From Bradyrhizobium sp. DOA9 (lineage in GTDB: Bacteria; Pseudomonadota; Alphaproteobacteria; Rhizobiales; Xanthobacteraceae), in NCBI RefSeq assembly GCF_000617845.2, contig NZ_DF820426.1:620001-684000 (forward strand): a DNA stretch of 64,000 nt, written 5' to 3'. A model generated the notes under the pieces. It did no database searches. It was not told the origin of the DNA and saw only the letters and a program-made list of their open reading frames with translations. Shown piece after piece: positions 63,125 through 64,000 of this stretch. The first letter of the stretch is position 1. The number at the start of each line of letters is the position of its first letter. Made by a program: the position numbers and the translations under genes.

Positions 63125-63745
63125 ATGGCATCCACTAACCCGAGTTATTCACTCAACCCGCATTCCGATCGCCTGCGCGAGCTTGCGGCTTTGATCCATC
63201 CTAGCCGGTTTGCCGGCCATCTTGATGAGCTCCTGTCGGCCACCACAGTGCTGCAGTTGCAGAGGTCTCCGAGACTGCAGCAAAGACTGGTCGAATTGCT
63301 GCTAGGTAGTGAGCTGGTTTCGAATGGAACCGACTGGGGTAGGGACGTTCTGCTCGGGCATGATCCGCGTCGGGCGGCGCTGCTCGCTGGCAGTATCTGG
63401 CATGCCCGTTCGGTGCTGAAGCTTGTGTCAAGGCATGATGTAGCGATTCTGATTGAAATTATTGGTGCCGAATCACATGCTTTCGCAATCCGAAACTTAT
63501 CCAGCGCCGTCGCAACCACATCGATTGACGATCCGCAGAAGCTAGCGAGCCAGATTGAACATGACGGATTTGCCTGCCTTGGCGCTTGGCTGAAGGACGC
63601 ATCAGAGCTTGACCGTGTGCGCGTTCTTTTCCGCTTACCTGTGGGGACCACCGCCGACTCTCCAGCAGCCGAACACCACAACTCAGCGGCTCAGTTACTG
63701 TCTTTGGTGGTGGCCCACTTGGCCACGGAGGAGCCAGCGGCATGA
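63125..63745 (+). CDS. nolU: T3SS sorting-platform protein NolU (SctK)
   Basis: 206 residues from the ATG at 63125 (MASTNPSYSLNPHSDRLREL). It is alpha-helical, with LAALIHPSRFAGHLDELLSA, typical of NolU, and ARSVLKLVSRHDVAILIEII, the HrpD/SctK-like core. It connects the cytoplasmic ring pods to the membrane ring. The stop overlaps the rhcL start (ATGA), so translation is coupled. Confidence 0.92.
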   Translation: MASTNPSYSLNPHSDRLRELAALIHPSRFAGHLDELLSATTVLQLQRSPRLQQRLVELLLGSELVSNGTDWGRDVLLGHDPRRAALLAGSIWHARSVLKLVSRHDVAILIEIIGAESHAFAIRNLSSAVATTSIDDPQKLASQIEHDGFACLGAWLKDASELDRVRVLFRLPVGTTADSPAAEHHNSAAQLLSLVVAHLATEEPAA

Positions 63746-64000
63746 CGGCCAATGAAACAGTCTTGCCATATAGCCCGCGGATACGGCCGCTCGGTCCGCT
63801 CATACCAGCCGCGGAACTTAGCATCTGGTACGACGCGGTGCAGACGCGCGCGCTAGCCGAGCGCTACCTGCGGCAGGTTCGCAGTTGGGCAAGGAAGGCC
63901 TATCAGCAGGAGCGGGAGCGCGGGCACTGCGAGGGTCTAAGGTCAGGCTCGGACGAAATGGCACAGCTGATTGCCCGAGCTGCTTCCGACGTGGCCGCGC
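63742..64000 (+). CDS. rhcL: T3SS stator protein SctL (NolV), 3' end cut by window edge
   Basis: The first 86 residues are visible, from the ATG at 63742 (MTANETVLPYSPRIRPLGPL). They match the SctL/HrpE/FliH start, with a charged helix RYLRQVRSWARKAYQQERER. In other rhizobia it is followed by the ATPase gene rhcN, which would lie beyond the window. SctL links the ATPase to the cytoplasmic ring and controls its activity. Confidence 0.9.
   Translation, partial: MTANETVLPYSPRIRPLGPLIPAAELSIWYDAVQTRALAERYLRQVRSWARKAYQQERERGHCEGLRSGSDEMAQLIARAASDVAA

Noticed and set aside
1..64000. CRISPR arrays, tRNA or rRNA genes, phage genes, replication origin
   Set aside because: I saw no regular repeat-spacer pattern and no tRNA/rRNA signature sequences; a covariance search was not possible.

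Overview
The window reads as accessory DNA from a soybean/legume-type rhizobium, most likely Bradyrhizobium. The grounds are a rhizobial (Rhc) type III secretion system with nopA, nopB, nopC, nopX, nolU and nolW homologues, tts-box promoters, a NodD-family regulator, high G+C, and many Bug/TTT and TRAP binding proteins. The genus is an inference from gene content.

Positions 1-31,800 form a patchwork of small catabolic modules, each with its own regulator. They are a homogentisate module (GntR; fumarylacetoacetase and homogentisate dioxygenase, joined by a frameshift; FAD hydroxylase), a solute-binding/hydrolase/oxidoreductase group, a FAD monooxygenase divergent from a NodD paralogue, and an HxlR-SDR-metallo-hydrolase group. 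They continue with a TPP-enzyme/aldehyde dehydrogenase/amidohydrolase/Bug/GntR module that shares candidate operators, and a three-component Rieske dioxygenase operon with an MFS transporter and a MarR regulator. Scraps of IS1380, TetR, RND efflux, TRAP and microcompartment-shell genes lie between them.

Positions 32,360-41,960 hold an mhp-like meta-cleavage cluster: an IclR/MhpR-like regulator, an ABC binding protein, an extradiol dioxygenase, a TfdB-like phenol hydroxylase, a C-C hydrolase and a hydratase. It ends in three broken genes (FAH family, SDR, alcohol dehydrogenase). Two perfect 7-3-7 palindromes, one before the cluster and one inside its decaying 3' part, look like IclR operators.

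Positions 42,000-51,270 are a decayed border: malonate-decarboxylase accessory genes (mdcG, mdcB, mdcH) with lesions, IS3, IS5 and IS110 pieces, an intact IS110 transposase, and a large candidate effector gene.

Positions 51,278-64,000 hold the type III secretion system. On the minus strand, nopC-nopA-sctD-(sctX/sctY-like)-rhcV-TPR lipoprotein follow one tts box. nopX has its own box. A third box precedes an interrupted reading frame. nolW/rhcC1 is divergent from nopB-rhcJ-nolU-rhcL, which runs off the right end. The T3SS genes are all open, whereas the catabolic part carries many frameshifts and stops. This argues for real decay rather than uniformly poor sequence. No tRNA, rRNA or CRISPR array was seen.
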